Assembly (NCBI RefSeq): GCF_003855155.1
Contig: NZ_CP034073.1
Span: forward strand, 2,790,001-2,854,000
Origin: Shewanella psychromarinicola
Lineage (GTDB): Bacteria; Pseudomonadota; Gammaproteobacteria; Enterobacterales; Shewanellaceae
Reading direction: 5' to 3'
Length of the DNA stretch: 64,000 bases
Positions 27,698 through 37,946 of the stretch are shown here, in pieces; the first letter of the stretch is position 1, and each line of letters starts with the position of its first letter. The notes beneath the pieces are model-generated. The model saw only the letters and a program-made list of their open reading frames with translations. It did no database searches and was not told the DNA's origin. Made by a program: the position numbers and the translations under genes.

Positions 27698-30487
27698 CTA
27701 AAACTGAAATTTATCCGTCTGTTGTTTAAACGTTTTTAAGTCTACAATCATATTATTTGAACGCAGGCTCGCTTGACTGTGATGTTGTTTACCGCTGTTA
27801 AACAGGACTAAGCGGTCACAATCTTTACTGCGCATGTGAGCCACCATAAACTTAATCAAATCTGCTCTTGTGAGCTTTTCTACTTCAGCCACGACCATCT
27901 CACGTTGATTAAATTCATAATCGCGGTTTCCTAAGCTCACCCAATAGCGTTGGCTGCGTGTTTTTAGGTTAGTATCGTGTTCCATTATTTGACCTATCAT
28001 GCCTCGTTTAGTGCTTTCCCATTGTTGATTGGTTATTTGCATCACGGCATAATTAAAGTCGGCGATGAACTCATCTATGGCTTCGAGTAGTTGTCTTGGA
28101 CCTGTAGTGGGGGATTGAACATAGAAAATCATCCCTGGATGTCGGTTTAATGGCAAGTAGCCTGTTCCTACCATGTAGCCTAATTGTTGTTTAGTGCGTA
28201 ACTCATGGAAAAAGGTTGATGACATTGTATGGTTTAGTAGGCTAAATAATGCCATACGATCAGGTGTTGCCATACGAGACTGATAGTAAACAATAATCGC
28301 GCTATCTTGGTGAACCATGGTTTTTTCGCGAAGCAATGAGCCTCTTTTATCGAGATTGATAAGTTCGCGAGATGCTTCAGCGCTTGGCTTTGTTACCAAA
28401 GATAATAAATGCTGCAAACGCTTGGCGAGTAGCTGAGCTTCTTCAACCAGCCAATCCCCGTAAACTAATCCTTCAAGATAAATCTTTTTGTAAAATGCGC
28501 TAACATGATTATGCAAATCATCAAGGGTCAGTAGCGTGAGTTGTTCAGCCATTGTTGTCGGTTCAAAACTGCTTTTTTGTAGCGTGACCGTTAAGCTGGT
28601 AAATAATTGTGATATTGGCTTGGCTTGAGCAACATTATTCCAACTGCGTAATATCTGTTTTTTAATCATGTTAAAGCGCTGCTCGGTAAAATTTCGCTCG
28701 CGTGCTTTTTTGATTATTAAGGTTAATAGCTTTTCTTGGTTACCAGTAAAGCCGGTTAAATGGAGGGTAATACCGCCTTGGTGGGGGTAGATATTGTAGT
28801 TAAGGCCAGCAACCTCTGCTTGATATGTTGGTTCTGTCAGGTAATCGATAAGCATTTCGACGTACAGTCTTGTTAATGCTGCCTGTCTTGGCGTTGAGCT
28901 AGCTTGATCGGAATCTAATGATAAGTATAAATGCCCTTTAGGGACATTGAACTCATCATCTTTTTTATGCCAAATACGGTAACCTTCACCTTCAGCAACA
29001 ATAGTGGGTACTGGGGTATTACTTTTGTTTGCTCGAGCTTGTGGATCCGAGACAATAAACGGATTTTTTTCAGGTAGTTTAAGATCTTCTCTTATTGAAA
29101 CCGCAGACCATTTTTTTATTTGTTGAGCTTGTAATGGCCTAACTTGGTAAGGGGTGTCGTACCATTGGGCTTGATTATCGACCTGAGACTCTTTTGCTAC
29201 CGTGAGGAGACGCATATTGGTCGCCGACATCAATGAAAGGAGGTATTTTGTTTCATCCTCAAGCATCTCATCCATGCGATAGTCGCCATAAATAATGTTT
29301 TCAATATCGTAATGGTGCATGTTGATGCTGAGATGACTCGCTAAATCCAAGGTTTTGATCTGTTCTTGGAAACGAAAGGCAGTATCAAGCAGATTGGCTC
29401 GTTCTTGGTAACGCCATGCTTGAACACCTTGTTGCTTTATCAGTTCGATATATTCAAAGACACAAGAGACCACTTCATTTAGTTCAGTAAATCCCTTGTC
29501 GGTTAGCTGTATGCTGATCGAATAATCTTTGAAATTGTAGCCATTTATGCCACCGCCAGCAGATAAATGGTTGGCTAATCCGTGTCCTTTTAAATAAGAC
29601 AATAAACTCCCCGGACTTTCATTACCGAGTAAGTGGCTAATAAAGGTGAGGGGTTTACGTTTATAAAATTGGTCTATCTCTGGGAGTGAAAAGCAAATAC
29701 TGAGTCGTTTTTGATCTTTCAACGGTACAATTTGTATATGTGTTTGTTGCTGAGCCTCGGTTATCAGTGCTTCAGAAGGATAGTGTTTACTTACATTTCT
29801 ATTGAGTATTTTTGAAAAATATTGTCTAACGATGGTGTCGAGTTCTGCGATAGGACGAGGCGCTACAACGCACAACGTCATAATATTAGCACTGTAATGT
29901 TGCTGATAAAAAGCCAGCAGTTCATCCCGAATGTCTGCTTGTTTACCTGCTAATGTCGCTTGGTTACCCACAGAGAATTTTGAAAACGGATGTTTTGGGT
30001 TAACGGTTTCTTTTTGAACTTGGTAGACTCGACGAATGTCATCTTTTAATTTTAAACTAAACTCCGATTCTATTGCCTGCCTTTCTCTATCAACTAACTC
30101 TAAATCAAACTTGGGAGCAATGAAAAATTGACTAAATCGGTCTAACGAACCTTCTAAAGCTTCTGCATTAATGCTATAAAAAAAGTTAGTTTGTTCTGTG
30201 CCTGTCCACGCATTATTGTTTCCACCATGTTGATTAATATAAGCATGGTATTCACCTGAGTCTGGATATTTTTCTGTGCCTAAAAACAACATATGCTCAA
30301 GAAAATGCGCCATACCAGGCCGTTCAACGGGATCGTCAAAATGACCAACACTGACAGCCATTGACGCTGCAGCTTGATTCGATTGCATATCTTCAACCAA
30401 TAATACTCGAAGTTGATTGTCTAACACTCGATATTGGTACTGACGATGATCATTTTGGCTTTTATAAACTGCTGGAAATTCAGGCAA
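27698..30487 (-). CDS. M16 (insulinase/pitrilysin) family zinc peptidase
   Basis: The 929-residue protein belongs to the protease III/insulysin group. The inverted zinc motif HFLEH is at residues 61-65, and the third ligand is in ERQAIESEF about 75 residues later. It has the four-domain layout of single-chain M16 enzymes, with a second, inactive half. No signal peptide is visible, so unlike E. coli PtrA it probably stays in the cytoplasm. It would degrade short or medium peptides. The start codon appears to be TTG at 30487, with GGAG at suitable distance. The gene is monocistronic and diverges from sixA. Confidence 0.9.
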   Translation of the reverse strand: MPEFPAVYKSQNDHRQYQYRVLDNQLRVLLVEDMQSNQAAASMAVSVGHFDDPVERPGMAHFLEHMLFLGTEKYPDSGEYHAYINQHGGNNNAWTGTEQTNFFYSINAEALEGSLDRFSQFFIAPKFDLELVDRERQAIESEFSLKLKDDIRRVYQVQKETVNPKHPFSKFSVGNQATLAGKQADIRDELLAFYQQHYSANIMTLCVVAPRPIAELDTIVRQYFSKILNRNVSKHYPSEALITEAQQQTHIQIVPLKDQKRLSICFSLPEIDQFYKRKPLTFISHLLGNESPGSLLSYLKGHGLANHLSAGGGINGYNFKDYSISIQLTDKGFTELNEVVSCVFEYIELIKQQGVQAWRYQERANLLDTAFRFQEQIKTLDLASHLSINMHHYDIENIIYGDYRMDEMLEDETKYLLSLMSATNMRLLTVAKESQVDNQAQWYDTPYQVRPLQAQQIKKWSAVSIREDLKLPEKNPFIVSDPQARANKSNTPVPTIVAEGEGYRIWHKKDDEFNVPKGHLYLSLDSDQASSTPRQAALTRLYVEMLIDYLTEPTYQAEVAGLNYNIYPHQGGITLHLTGFTGNQEKLLTLIIKKARERNFTEQRFNMIKKQILRSWNNVAQAKPISQLFTSLTVTLQKSSFEPTTMAEQLTLLTLDDLHNHVSAFYKKIYLEGLVYGDWLVEEAQLLAKRLQHLLSLVTKPSAEASRELINLDKRGSLLREKTMVHQDSAIIVYYQSRMATPDRMALFSLLNHTMSSTFFHELRTKQQLGYMVGTGYLPLNRHPGMIFYVQSPTTGPRQLLEAIDEFIADFNYAVMQITNQQWESTKRGMIGQIMEHDTNLKTRSQRYWVSLGNRDYEFNQREMVVAEVEKLTRADLIKFMVAHMRSKDCDRLVLFNSGKQHHSQASLRSNNMIVDLKTFKQQTDKFQF

Positions 30488-30675
30488 AAGGAGACTCCAG
30501 AAAAGATAACTTGTTATATATTGATCTTGTTATTACTTTTTAGCAAATTACCTTGGCTTGTTTTATTCGATTATCGACTAAAGTTTATCAAAATAAGCTC
30601 AATTCTAGGTTTGTTGTTGCGCTGATTAACGCTACAATTGGCTAAGAATGATAATAAAAACATCACGAGAGAAGT

Positions 30676-31149
30676 ATGCAGCTATTTTTGATGCGCCATG
30701 GTGAAGCGGGTTTTGATGCACCGTCAGACAGGGAACGAAAGTTAACTGATATTGGCCGTATTCACACAGGTTTTATGGCTAATTGGTTAGCAAAACAGGT
30801 TAGCCATTTTGATTTGGTTATTGTGAGTCCTTATTTACGTGCACAACAAACGTGGCAAGAAGTCAGTAAACACCTATCCGATCCCCGTAAGTGGTTAGTG
30901 CTTGATGATGTCACCCCCTCTGGAGATGCCAAAATGACTGTTGATATTGTGCTTGCTTATGCAGAGCAATATAAAGCGGATAATGTATTGGTTATTGCAC
31001 ATATGCCTATTTTAGGCTTTATGGTTAGTGAACTTGTGGCAGGTATTGAGCCACCGTTGTTTGCTACGTCTGCGGTGGCTCACATTGACATGCATGGCCA
31101 GCACTCTAGTTTTGTGGCTATGACTGCACCACATCAAGTTATTGTGTAA
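30676..31149 (+). CDS. sixA: Phosphohistidine phosphatase SixA
   Basis: The 157-residue protein begins MQLFLMRHGEAGF, the RHG motif of the histidine phosphatase superfamily, and has the small size of SixA. SixA removes phosphate from histidine in phosphotransfer proteins (ArcB and the nitrogen PTS in E. coli). The second catalytic histidine is in VIAHMPILG near residue 108. It keeps the neighbourhood fadIJ-sixA-smrB-prmB seen in E. coli, although a peptidase and the repeat operon now lie between fadJ and sixA. It converges on smrB. Confidence 0.92.
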   Translation: MQLFLMRHGEAGFDAPSDRERKLTDIGRIHTGFMANWLAKQVSHFDLVIVSPYLRAQQTWQEVSKHLSDPRKWLVLDDVTPSGDAKMTVDIVLAYAEQYKADNVLVIAHMPILGFMVSELVAGIEPPLFATSAVAHIDMHGQHSSFVAMTAPHQVIV

Positions 31150-31182
31150 TGGCAATATTGGTTGTAATCATGTGTACTCATA

Positions 31183-31206
31183 AAAAGGTAAGTCAGCACT
31201 TACCTT
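31183..31206 (-). terminator. Terminator between sixA and smrB
   Basis: Perfect 9-bp stem (aaaggtaag / cttaccttt) with a six-base loop. The T run is better on the minus strand (end of smrB), but the site may serve both convergent genes. Confidence 0.7.
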
Positions 31207-31237
31207 TACTAACACTTTTTGCGCTTATTACCTCGAA

Positions 31238-31765
31238 TTAACGTCGGTGAGGTTGCTCACCAATATCAATTAATACCAATAACGCTGCATCGCCACCCCA
31301 TTCTTTTGGTGCTTGATGGAATGCTTTTACGTTTGGATGTTGCGCTAACCACATTGGTGTTTGCTGCTTTAAAATCCCCATACCATAGCCGTGCATGACA
31401 CAACAACATATTGTGCTTTGCTTAACGCATGCCTGGATAAGTGCTGCTAATTCAAGTTTGGCTTCAGCTTGACGCATCCCGTGTAAATCAAGCAGTAGGT
31501 CAGGTGAATAGTCACCACGTCTTAAACGTTTTAATTCAAGCTTATCTGTGTTGGCATTAATCCAACGCATAGGACCATTAATCGGCAGAAGCGGCTGATA
31601 TGTATCCGAAAAATAACTGTCAACATGGATCTGACGTTCTTTTATTTCGAACTGTTGTTTGGGTTTGACAGGCTGTTTAAAGTAGTGGGTATCTTGTTTT
31701 AGTGGTTTGATACCATCGATTAATGTACTAAACAGCGATAAGTCTACATAATTATTGTCTTTCAT
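31238..31765 (-). CDS. smrB: Smr-domain endonuclease SmrB
   Basis: The 175-residue protein has a charged N-terminal extension and a C-terminal Smr domain (about 90-170) with LDLHGMRQAEA and the MHGYGMGILK motif (the HGxG nuclease loop). In E. coli SmrB cleaves messenger RNA between collided ribosomes and so starts ribosome rescue. Length and motifs match the E. coli protein (formerly YfcN), and prmB is the divergent neighbour as in E. coli. The short divergent gap (80 bases) holds both start regions. Confidence 0.92.
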   Translation of the reverse strand: MKDNNYVDLSLFSTLIDGIKPLKQDTHYFKQPVKPKQQFEIKERQIHVDSYFSDTYQPLLPINGPMRWINANTDKLELKRLRRGDYSPDLLLDLHGMRQAEAKLELAALIQACVKQSTICCCVMHGYGMGILKQQTPMWLAQHPNVKAFHQAPKEWGGDAALLVLIDIGEQPHRR

Positions 31766-31844
31766 CGGCGTATTGTATTGAATTTTAGGTCATCTTAATA
31801 GACATCAGTTACAATAGCTGAGAAGAATTTTTAAGGAGTGTGTT

Positions 31845-32789
31845 TTGGATAAGATCTTTGTAGATGAAGCTGTCACTGAGTTACGTACCATAGCTGATAT
31901 GTTGCGTTGGGCTGTCAGTCGTTTTAATGATGCTAACATTTATTATGGCCACGGAACGGATAATGCCTGGGACGAAGCGATTGCATTGGTTTTTGATGCT
32001 TTACATTTACCCGAAGAAATCGGCCAGCAGGTTATTTTAAGTAATTTAACCAGTAGCGAAAAACACAAAATCGTTGAATTGATTATTCGCCGTGTACGTG
32101 AACGTTTACCGGTTCCGTATTTGACCAATAAAGCCAATTTTGCCGGACTCGAATTTTATGTTGATGAGCGCGTACTTGTACCACGCTCACCGATAGCAGA
32201 AATGATCAATTATAAATTTAGCCCTTGGTTATATAATAAACCTGTTAATCGCATTATGGATTTATGTACCGGCAGTGCTTGTATTGCCATTGCTTGTGCC
32301 TATGCGTTTGAAGATGCTGAAGTTGACGCCTTAGATATTAGTGAAGATGCACTTGAAGTGGCCCAGATTAATGTTGAGTCTTTGGGTGTGTTAGAACGTG
32401 TTTTCCCGATTCAATCCGATTTATTTTCGGCGATCCCTAAAGGTCCTCATTACGATTTAATTGTATCTAACCCTCCATATGTTGATGCTGAAGATATTGG
32501 CGATATGCCTCAAGAGTATCATCACGAACCCGCGATAGGGTTAGCGTCTGGTAATGATGGCTTAGATTTAACCAAACGCATTTTGGCGAATGCGGCAGAT
32601 TATTTGACCGAAACCGGTTTACTTGTGGTTGAGGTGGGTAATTCAATGGTGCATTTGATTGAGCAATATCCTGATATGCCGTTTACTTGGGTTGATTTTG
32701 AATTTGGCGGTGATGGTGTGTTTGTATTAACTCGTGATCAGCTAGTTGAAAATGAAACACTTTTCGCCATCTACAAAGATGGTGAATAA
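31845..32789 (+). CDS. prmB: Ribosomal protein uL3 N5-glutamine methyltransferase
   Basis: The 314-residue enzyme uses S-adenosylmethionine to methylate a glutamine of ribosomal protein uL3. It has the N-terminal helical domain, the SAM-binding stretch [18 protein letters not shown] (near residue 140) and the catalytic NPPY motif near residue 209, and it is nearly collinear with E. coli PrmB. Translation starts at a TTG with AAGGAG upstream; no ATG lies closer. aroC follows after 68 bases and is probably cotranscribed. Confidence 0.95.
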   Translation: MDKIFVDEAVTELRTIADMLRWAVSRFNDANIYYGHGTDNAWDEAIALVFDALHLPEEIGQQVILSNLTSSEKHKIVELIIRRVRERLPVPYLTNKANFAGLEFYVDERVLVPRSPIAEMINYKFSPWLYNKPVNRIMDLCTGSACIAIACAYAFEDAEVDALDISEDALEVAQINVESLGVLERVFPIQSDLFSAIPKGPHYDLIVSNPPYVDAEDIGDMPQEYHHEPAIGLASGNDGLDLTKRILANAADYLTETGLLVVEVGNSMVHLIEQYPDMPFTWVDFEFGGDGVFVLTRDQLVENETLFAIYKDGE

Positions 32790-32857
32790 TCGCGATAACA
32801 TTAGCGACAAGAATAGCACTCAATAAAGTGAATAATTAATAGAGGTAGTTAACGCGC

Positions 32858-33952
32858 ATGTCAGGAAATAGTATTGGCCAAAACTTTGTTGTGACAACAT
32901 TTGGTGAAAGCCATGGTGTTGCTCTAGGTTGTATCATTGATGGTTGTCCTCCAGGGCTTGAGTTAACTGTTGAAGATATGCAACATGATTTAGACCGTCG
33001 TCGTCCTGGCACGTCACGCTACACTACTGCCCGGCGTGAAGCTGATGAAGTGAGAATTCTGTCAGGCGTCTTTGAAGGTAAAACGACTGGCACCTCTATT
33101 GGTTTGTTGATTGAGAATACCGATCAACGCAGCCAAGACTATTCCGACATAAAAGACACTTTTCGTCCTGGTCATGCTGATTATACCTATCAGCAAAAGT
33201 ATGGCATGCGTGATTACCGTGGCGGTGGTCGCTCGTCTGCGCGTGAAACCGCAATGCGCGTTGCTGCCGGTGCGGTTGCTAAAAAATACCTTAAACAAGT
33301 TCATGGCATTGAAATCCACGGCTATCTTGCTCAATTAGGGCCAATTTGCGCCGAGACCATCGATTTAACTCAAATTGAACAAAATGCATTTTTCTTTCCT
33401 GATGCCAGTAAATTAGAAGCATTGGACGAGTATATGCGTGGTTTACGTAAATCTGGTGATTCGATTGGTGCCAAGATAACTGTGGTGGCAACTGGCGTAC
33501 CTGTGGGGTTAGGTGAACCAGTATTTGATCGCCTCGATGCTGACATTGCCCATGCACTAATGGGCATTAATGCAGTGAAGGGCGTTGAAGTGGGTGATGG
33601 CTTTGGGGTTGTCACTCAAAAAGGCTCTGAAGGTCGCGACTTAATGTCACCACAAGGATTTGCGTCGAACCATGCTGGCGGAGTTCTGGGGGGGATTTCA
33701 TCCGGTCAACCTGTTGTGGCTCATATTGCGCTAAAGCCGACCTCAAGCATTAGTGTGCCTGGTCAAAGCATGACAGTACAAGGTGAAACGATTGAGATGA
33801 TCACCAAAGGTCGTCATGATCCTTGTGTCGGAATTCGTGCCGTACCCATTGCTGAAGCGATGCTTGCTATCGTGTTAATGGATCACTTATTAAGACATCG
33901 TGCTCAAAACCACGATGTGACCAGACAAACGCCCGTTATCGGAATGCGCTAA
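32858..33952 (+). CDS. aroC: Chorismate synthase
   Basis: The 364-residue protein carries out the last step of the shikimate pathway, making chorismate from EPSP with reduced flavin. Signature motifs are complete: [18 protein letters not shown] near the start, [30 protein letters not shown] in the middle (conserved acid-base histidine and arginines), and [18 protein letters not shown] near the end. Its stop overlaps the start of the following MFS gene by one base. Synteny prmB-aroC is conserved from E. coli. Confidence 0.97.
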   Translation: MSGNSIGQNFVVTTFGESHGVALGCIIDGCPPGLELTVEDMQHDLDRRRPGTSRYTTARREADEVRILSGVFEGKTTGTSIGLLIENTDQRSQDYSDIKDTFRPGHADYTYQQKYGMRDYRGGGRSSARETAMRVAAGAVAKKYLKQVHGIEIHGYLAQLGPICAETIDLTQIEQNAFFFPDASKLEALDEYMRGLRKSGDSIGAKITVVATGVPVGLGEPVFDRLDADIAHALMGINAVKGVEVGDGFGVVTQKGSEGRDLMSPQGFASNHAGGVLGGISSGQPVVAHIALKPTSSISVPGQSMTVQGETIEMITKGRHDPCVGIRAVPIAEAMLAIVLMDHLLRHRAQNHDVTRQTPVIGMR

Positions 33953-35133
33953 TGTCCTCAGTTAAATGCCCTGAGCCGGATTTACGCTGGCTCAGGGCTT
34001 GTTATTTCTTTTTCTTTTCTATTCTTGGCATCATGGTCCCCTATTTGGGGGTTTTCTTTGACAGTCGAGGCTTCAATGCCCAAGAGATAGGTTTTTTGTT
34101 GGCGATATTAATGGCTACTCGCATTGTCGCACCTAATGTGTGGGCGGCGGTTGCTGATCGAACTGGCATGCGTTCAGAACTGATTAAATTAGGTTCTTGT
34201 GCCGCGGCGATCACCTATATCAGTTTTTTCTTTGATGGCAGCTTTGTCTATTTAGCGATTAGTCTGGCGATATACACGTTTTTTTGGAATGCGATTTTAG
34301 CTCAGCTAGAAGTGATTACCTTAGAAACGCTAGGTGACAAAGCTGAGCGTTATGGCGCTATTCGCAGTTGGGGCAGTGTGGGTTATATCGTGTTGGTGAT
34401 CAGTGGTGGTCTTGCCATTGATTATTGGGGCCCTGAAGTGTTGCCTTATATGGGCATGATATTGTTTTTAGGTTTGTTTGCGTGTTCGTTACCTTTGCCT
34501 GCTAACCGCAGCGTTGTCGTCAATAAGTCCGAACGACCTAAGCTTAAGCTTGATGCCTCATTAGTGTGGTTTATGTTGTCTGCAATGTTACTCCAGATGA
34601 GTGTCGGACCATTTTATGGCTTTTTTGTATTGTATCTAAAACAGGTTGGCTACTCTGAGACCATCGCTGGTTTGCTGGTTGCCTTAGGCGTTCTAGCCGA
34701 AATCGTTATCTTTTTTTATTCATCTCGCCTTATTCGCCAATACGGTATCCGAGTATTACTCGTGGTGAGTATTTTACTGACGGTTATTCGTTGGTTACTG
34801 TTAGCCTTTGGCGTTGAATACGCTTCATTATTGATAATCAGCCAATTATTGCATGCATTTACCTTTGGTTTAGTGCATGCGGCCTCAATCCATTTTATTC
34901 ATCGACACTTTAATGTCAGTCACCGGAGCACAGGGCAAGCATTATATGCCAGTGTCAGTTTTGGTGTGGGCGGTGCATTAGGCACATGGATAAGTGGCAT
35001 GATTTGGGGGGATGGTAGTCAAATTATGTGGGTTTGGATATTTGCAGCAAGTTGTGCTTTTTTATCAATGCTTGCGGTTATGATGATCCCAAATATCAAT
35101 GGCGAAGCATCCGCAAACGCACCACAAAGTTAA
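33952..35133 (+). CDS. Major facilitator superfamily transporter (PPP/HcaT-like)
   Basis: The 393-residue protein has 12 predicted membrane helices and an MFS motif after helix 2 (VWAAVADRTGMRSELIK). It resembles the phenylpropionate-porter-like branch (HcaT group) of the superfamily. The substrate cannot be read. It starts one base inside aroC, so it is translated with it; a link to aromatic compounds is possible but is only suggested by this position. The C-terminal half has the usual RSTGQALYASVSFGVGGALG stretch. Confidence 0.85.
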   Translation: MSSVKCPEPDLRWLRACYFFFFSILGIMVPYLGVFFDSRGFNAQEIGFLLAILMATRIVAPNVWAAVADRTGMRSELIKLGSCAAAITYISFFFDGSFVYLAISLAIYTFFWNAILAQLEVITLETLGDKAERYGAIRSWGSVGYIVLVISGGLAIDYWGPEVLPYMGMILFLGLFACSLPLPANRSVVVNKSERPKLKLDASLVWFMLSAMLLQMSVGPFYGFFVLYLKQVGYSETIAGLLVALGVLAEIVIFFYSSRLIRQYGIRVLLVVSILLTVIRWLLLAFGVEYASLLIISQLLHAFTFGLVHAASIHFIHRHFNVSHRSTGQALYASVSFGVGGALGTWISGMIWGDGSQIMWVWIFAASCAFLSMLAVMMIPNINGEASANAPQS

Positions 35134-35169
35134 TCTAAAATAGTGTTGTCGCAACAGCAAGGAGTCGAC

Positions 35170-36306
35170 GTGAAACGTTTTCGTTTAGGGGTAATTATTA
35201 ATCCACTGGCAGGATTAGGTGGGAGTGTCGGTTTAAAAGGCTCTGATGGTGTTGCTAATGATGCCATTGCCAAAGGAGCCATACCTAAAGCGCAGCAGCG
35301 GATGCAACAAGCCTTAGCGGTAGTGTTACCTTTTGCTGACACGATTGATATTATCACTGCATCGGGCGACATGGGTGCAGATTTGTGTCGTCAAATGGGG
35401 TTTCAAACAAATGCGGTGTATACCTGTAGTGCAACGACATCTTCGCTAGATACTCAGCAAGCGGTAACTTATTTACTTGAACAACAGTTGGATTTACTGC
35501 TTTTTGCGGGGGGGGATGGCACTGCTCGCGATATTTCTGCCGTGGTTGAAGACAAGCTACCTGTATTAGGCGTTCCTGCCGGAGTCAAAATTCATTCAGG
35601 TGTTTATGGCATTACGCCTCATGCTTCAGGGCTCGTGGTGAGCATGTTGTTAAAAGGTGAGTTAGTCAGTTTAATGTCAGCCGATGTAATGGATATTGAT
35701 GAAGTTGCGTTTAGGCAAGGCACTGTCAGAGCCAAACGCTTTGGCGAAATGATGGTTCCTGCTGAGCCTAGATATATTCAAGCGGTAAAAATGGGTGGCA
35801 AAGAAGTCGATGAACTCGTGTTAGCTGATATTGCCGCTGACATTATCGAGTCTATGGAAGATGAGCTTTATATCATGGGTTCAGGTAGTACCGTTGCGGC
35901 GGTTATGGAAGACTTAGGCATTGATAATACCTTGTTGGGTGTCGATGTCATTCAACATAAAGCGCTAATTGCCAGCGATGTTACTGCTAAGCAATTACTT
36001 GAACTCACAAATGATACAGAATCTTGTCCTGCTAAATTGGTGATAACCTTAATTGGTGGTCAAGGTCACATATTGGGCCGCGGTAACCAACAATTATCGC
36101 CAGAATTAATAAAACGCATAGGAAAAGACAATATTTTAATCTTAGCCACAAAAACTAAGCTTAAAGCACTTGAAGGCAGGCCATTAATTGTGGATAGTGG
36201 CGACCCTGAATTAGACAAAGCACTCACAGGCTATTACAAAATAGTCACTGGCTACAATGATTACGTGATGTACCAGGTTGCCAACCCAGATTTAGTGGAG
36301 AACTAA
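35170..36306 (+). CDS. ATP-NAD kinase-like protein
   Basis: The product of about 379 residues starts at GTG with AAGGAG five bases before; an earlier in-frame GTG has no ribosome site. It begins MKRFRLGVIINPLAGLGGSVGLKGSDG and has GGDGTARD near residue 113, the nucleotide-binding loop of the NAD kinase/diacylglycerol kinase fold. It is longer than standard NadK and forms a separate group of ATP-NAD kinase family proteins, whose substrate is not firmly known. It lies in a plus-strand run from prmB to the SPOUT gene, with yfcL three bases behind. Confidence 0.8.
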   Translation: MKRFRLGVIINPLAGLGGSVGLKGSDGVANDAIAKGAIPKAQQRMQQALAVVLPFADTIDIITASGDMGADLCRQMGFQTNAVYTCSATTSSLDTQQAVTYLLEQQLDLLLFAGGDGTARDISAVVEDKLPVLGVPAGVKIHSGVYGITPHASGLVVSMLLKGELVSLMSADVMDIDEVAFRQGTVRAKRFGEMMVPAEPRYIQAVKMGGKEVDELVLADIAADIIESMEDELYIMGSGSTVAAVMEDLGIDNTLLGVDVIQHKALIASDVTAKQLLELTNDTESCPAKLVITLIGGQGHILGRGNQQLSPELIKRIGKDNILILATKTKLKALEGRPLIVDSGDPELDKALTGYYKIVTGYNDYVMYQVANPDLVEN

Positions 36307-36309
36307 ACC

Positions 36310-36588
36310 ATGTTAGAACTGTACGATGCCGCATTAGAGTCTTGGATGGAAGACAGTGTTAGCAATAGCGACGATGATGCATTATTTGCGTGTGGTTATT
36401 TACAAGGTCACATAGCGGTAGTATTAGCCGAATTAGAAGTGGAAACAGAACAAGATCTACCAGCTCTGGATCTCAAGTTGGTTAAATGCTTAGCCTTGGC
36501 AAATGAAGAGTTAGAAGAACACGATTTTTCATTAGTAGAAGCTGCATGGCTGCAATTACGTCAACGTATTGTGGTTCAAGCGGCATAA
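36310..36588 (+). CDS. yfcL: YfcL family protein
   Basis: The 92-residue acidic protein matches YfcL, a small cytoplasmic protein of unknown function found near aroC in gammaproteobacteria. It is predicted all-helical, without membrane segments or metal motifs (CGYLQGHIAVVLAELEVE is a typical stretch). It starts three bases after the kinase-like gene. The assignment rests on length, sequence style and synteny. Confidence 0.82.
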   Translation: MLELYDAALESWMEDSVSNSDDDALFACGYLQGHIAVVLAELEVETEQDLPALDLKLVKCLALANEELEEHDFSLVEAAWLQLRQRIVVQAA

Positions 36589-36610
36589 CCGGAAAAGATT
36601 AATCTGCTTT

Positions 36611-37150
36611 ATGGAAAATATTCAAACGAGAGTGACAATTGGATTAGTTAATCCTAAAACCCCAGTCAATGTCGGTGGCATCATGCGTGCTGCAGGCTGT
36701 TATCGGGTCGATAATGTTTGCTATACCGGTAAACGTTACGAATTGGCCGCTAAGTCGGGTGATGCTCAATACGATGTGGACACTAAAGATGCTGCAAAGC
36801 GCATTCCTTTGGTCGGCGTCGAGTCATTACTCGATAGCGTGCCTGACGGAGCAACGATTGTGTGTGTTGATCTCGTCGTTGGGGCAACGCCATTGCCTTT
36901 ATTTACTCATCCCGAAAATGCATTTTATATTTTTGGTCCAGAAGATGGCACTATTCCTCAGCAATTGATTGATGCAGCAACAGCGGTAGTTTACGTACCA
37001 ACCGTTGGCTGCATGAATTTAGCTGCATCAGTGAATGTACTGCTTTATGATCGCCTTGCAAAAATGACCCAAATGGATGCTGGTGATGAGCTGATTAGAC
37101 AAAGCCGGGATAATAACAATCGTACCAAAGTGAAGCATTGGTTAAAGTAA
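36611..37150 (+). CDS. SPOUT (TrmH-type) RNA 2'-O-methyltransferase
   Basis: The protein of 179 residues begins MENIQTRVTIGLVNPKTPVN and shows the three SPOUT motifs: NPKTPVNVGGIMRAAGCYRV (motif 1, near residue 13), FYIFGPEDGTIPQQ (motif 2) and VPTVGCMNLAASVNVLLYDR (motif 3). These build the knotted SAM pocket and mark 2'-O-ribose methylation of RNA. The RNA target is unclear. An in-frame start 14 codons upstream lies inside yfcL and gives a basic, unlikely extension. A strong terminator follows, so this gene ends the prmB-aroC transcript. Confidence 0.88.
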   Translation: MENIQTRVTIGLVNPKTPVNVGGIMRAAGCYRVDNVCYTGKRYELAAKSGDAQYDVDTKDAAKRIPLVGVESLLDSVPDGATIVCVDLVVGATPLPLFTHPENAFYIFGPEDGTIPQQLIDAATAVVYVPTVGCMNLAASVNVLLYDRLAKMTQMDAGDELIRQSRDNNNRTKVKHWLK

Positions 37151-37168
37151 TTTTCCTGAGAATACAAT

Positions 37169-37205
37169 AAATGCCGGATGAGAAATCATCCGGCATTTTT
37201 ATTTA
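37169..37205 (+). terminator. Terminator after the SPOUT gene
   Basis: Hairpin with stem aaatgccggatga / tcatccggcattt and five or more T. It lies 20 bases past the stop and ends the aroC transcript. Confidence 0.9.
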
Positions 37206-37574
37206 AGCGTTTTAAGGTAAAAATTCACTGACACTGAGGGCTACCAAGTCACATAGACAAAGCGGCGGTGTTAATTGGCCTTGTTAATTAATTGTCATGA
37301 TATTAAGCGCAATAGCATAAACATGCCAAATAGAAGCTTGAGAATGAGGTTATTTGCTAATGTTAGTTTTTTAGACGTGGTTTAAATGTGGAACATTCAT
37401 TGATAAAAGCTTGAATTATGAACTTAAGTGGTAGAAGTTGTGTAGGAAGACAAGCGTCGAAGTGCCCTTAAATGCGAATAGTGAGGTTTGTGCTAAAGGT
37501 CAAGTAACCGTCATTAGATTGATGACTTCGTAAGACTTAATGGTTCAGAATGAAGCCTTTTTAGGAATATATAG
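37206..37574. other. Intergenic stretch before the lone rhodanese
   Basis: About 370 bases with no convincing gene, repeat or RNA. It must hold the promoter of the rhodanese gene, but I cannot place it reliably. Confidence 0.4.
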
Positions 37575-37946
37575 ATGTCGATATTAACGAGTTTATCTCA
37601 GTGGTTACCGTTTGGAAATATGCCAGAAATGAACGCCGAAGAGGTGTATAAGCGTCTTAAGACAAATGATATTCAGATTGTAGATGTTCGAACGAAAATG
37701 GAATGGAATAAGTCACATATCGAAGGCTCGTTAAATCTGCCCATAACAAAGCTTTCAATTGACACTATAAAACAGCTTGATCTATCACAAGAGATAACCA
37801 CCGTCGTGATATGTCTATCAGCCCATCGTAGCATCCCAGGCGTTAGAAAACTTAACCAGTTCGGGTTTGAGGATGTTTATCAACTTGAGGGAGGAATGCT
37901 TAGCTGGTGGCAGTCAAAGTTGCCAACATCAACTATGACACATTAG
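37575..37946 (+). CDS. Cytoplasmic rhodanese-domain protein
   Basis: The 123-residue protein is a single rhodanese domain without signal peptide. It has DVRTKMEWNKSHIEGSLNLP and the active-site loop CLSAHRSIPG with its cysteine near residue 76. The loop is Ala-His-Arg-rich and unlike the CHSGRRS loop of the first rhodanese in this window, so their substrates may differ. It has no operon partner. The role in sulfur transfer is family knowledge; the acceptor is unknown. Confidence 0.82.
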   Translation: MSILTSLSQWLPFGNMPEMNAEEVYKRLKTNDIQIVDVRTKMEWNKSHIEGSLNLPITKLSIDTIKQLDLSQEITTVVICLSAHRSIPGVRKLNQFGFEDVYQLEGGMLSWWQSKLPTSTMTH

